From Saussurea involucrata (lineage: Eukaryota > Streptophyta > Magnoliopsida > Asterales > Asteraceae): a stretch of 64,000 nucleotides of DNA. A model generated the notes under the pieces. It was not told the DNA's origin. It ran no database searches and saw nothing but the letters and a program-made list of their open reading frames with translations. Of this stretch, positions 63,701 to 64,000 are shown piece by piece (the stretch's first letter is position 1; each line of letters starts with the position of its first letter). Position numbers and translations under genes: made by a program. Where the stretch lies: contig CM066312.1 in NCBI GenBank assembly GCA_033807775.1, positions 27,253,696 through 27,317,695 on the forward strand. Reading direction: 5' to 3'.

Positions 63701-64000
63701 TGAGATTTATGTACCCATATCCACATGGGTCCAATATTGTTAGAATTTTTCACGTTTGCCTTAGCATTCTTGAAATACATTTTTTCTTTTGTAGAAGAAT
63801 CAGATTGTTTCTTTGTGGGATTTGACTTTTGAATTTTGGTAGAAAGTAAACAATCTTGACTAGAGAATTTATTATTTAATCTGAACATAAGATCAAAGCA
63901 ATGACAGTATTGAATATGAGACGTGATTTGCTTGAACTTTTCATTGAATTCATTGAACTGAGCCACAGAGGTATTACATTCTTTCTTAACATTAGATTTC
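63697..64000 (-). CDS. Element F gag C-terminal tail (partial)
   Basis: The frame is open to the window edge and ends GPMWIWVHKSQ-stop, the same type of end as element A gag (GPRLIWVPKVR) and B (WIPK). It is basic, with a coiled-coil-like start FNEFNEKFKQITSH. It overlaps pol by a few bases in another frame, unlike D where gag and pol share a frame. The rest of gag, PBS and 5' LTR lie beyond 64000. Confidence 0.7.
   Translation of the reverse strand, partial: KSNVKKECNTSVAQFNEFNEKFKQITSHIQYCHCFDLMFRLNNKFSSQDCLLSTKIQKSNPTKKQSDSSTKEKMYFKNAKANVKNSNNIGPMWIWVHKSQ

Larger units (their letters stand above)
45535..64000 (-). mobile_element. Element F, Sirevirus-like copia element (5' part beyond the window)
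   Basis: On the minus strand: gag tail (64000-63697), protease to RNase H (63700-60236), a post-pol spacer with PPT-like motifs, TATA box, the post-pol gene (51343-46437), PPT (46346) and 3' LTR (45535-46345). Gypsy composite G/H is inserted in the spacer. The left target copy would be GGAAA (45530-45534); the right one is outside. F itself is inserted just behind gypsy LTR I. Pol carries two nonsense codons and the post-pol gene several breaks, so it is not active. Confidence 0.88.

Overview
This is plant nuclear DNA made almost wholly of nested LTR retrotransposons, with one broken host-gene remnant. The copia elements look like the Sirevirus (SIRE/Maximus) branch. They share an initiator-Met primer site (TGGTATCAGAGC), LTRs that start TGTT, arrays of polypurine-tract-like GAGGGGGAG motifs behind pol, and a large extra gene between pol and the 3' LTR. 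From general knowledge this style is common in the daisy family (Asteraceae), but I cannot name a species. No intact host gene and no RNA gene is visible.

Layout. (1) Element E (copia, +) runs from before base 1 to its 3' LTR at 16038-16323. It keeps the tail of RNase H and a broken post-pol gene. (2) A rearranged composite, A/B (2550-12728, target duplication ACGAT), sits inside E's post-pol gene. It holds two related copia families with LTRs in opposing orientations. (3) Element C (copia, +, 16329-34269, duplication ATAAG) abuts E's LTR. (4) Element D (copia, -, 19923-32983, duplication GTGCA) sits inside C. It is young: its LTRs are nearly identical. (5) From 34275 to 45534 there is an older gag fragment, gypsy LTR scraps, a FAD4-like pseudogene split by a MITE, a solo D-type LTR, a second MITE and a gypsy LTR. 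(6) Element F (copia, -) runs from its 3' LTR at 45535 past the window end. Its post-pol spacer carries a chromovirus-type gypsy insertion, G/H (51779-59246, duplication TCATG), with two different LTRs pointing outwards.

How the parts work together. D and F show the full plan: LTR, PBS, gag, protease-integrase-reverse transcriptase-RNase H, an intergenic region with its own TATA box, a post-pol gene, PPT, LTR. The post-pol gene is the most interesting item. In five families (A, C, D, E, F) it has recognisably the same modules, including a C-terminal module. In D it looks like a separate transcription unit with a leader intron and a 151-bp coding intron that joins two long ORFs in frame (about 1305 residues). 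A GAGGGGGAG-type tract lies inside its reading frame at a conserved place in every family. In B the endpoint of an inverted duplication falls exactly at the end of that tract. Elements A, B and C have lost pol but kept gag and the post-pol gene.

Boundaries were read by eye from TG/CA ends, PPT, PBS and target duplications. Percent identities are rough estimates.
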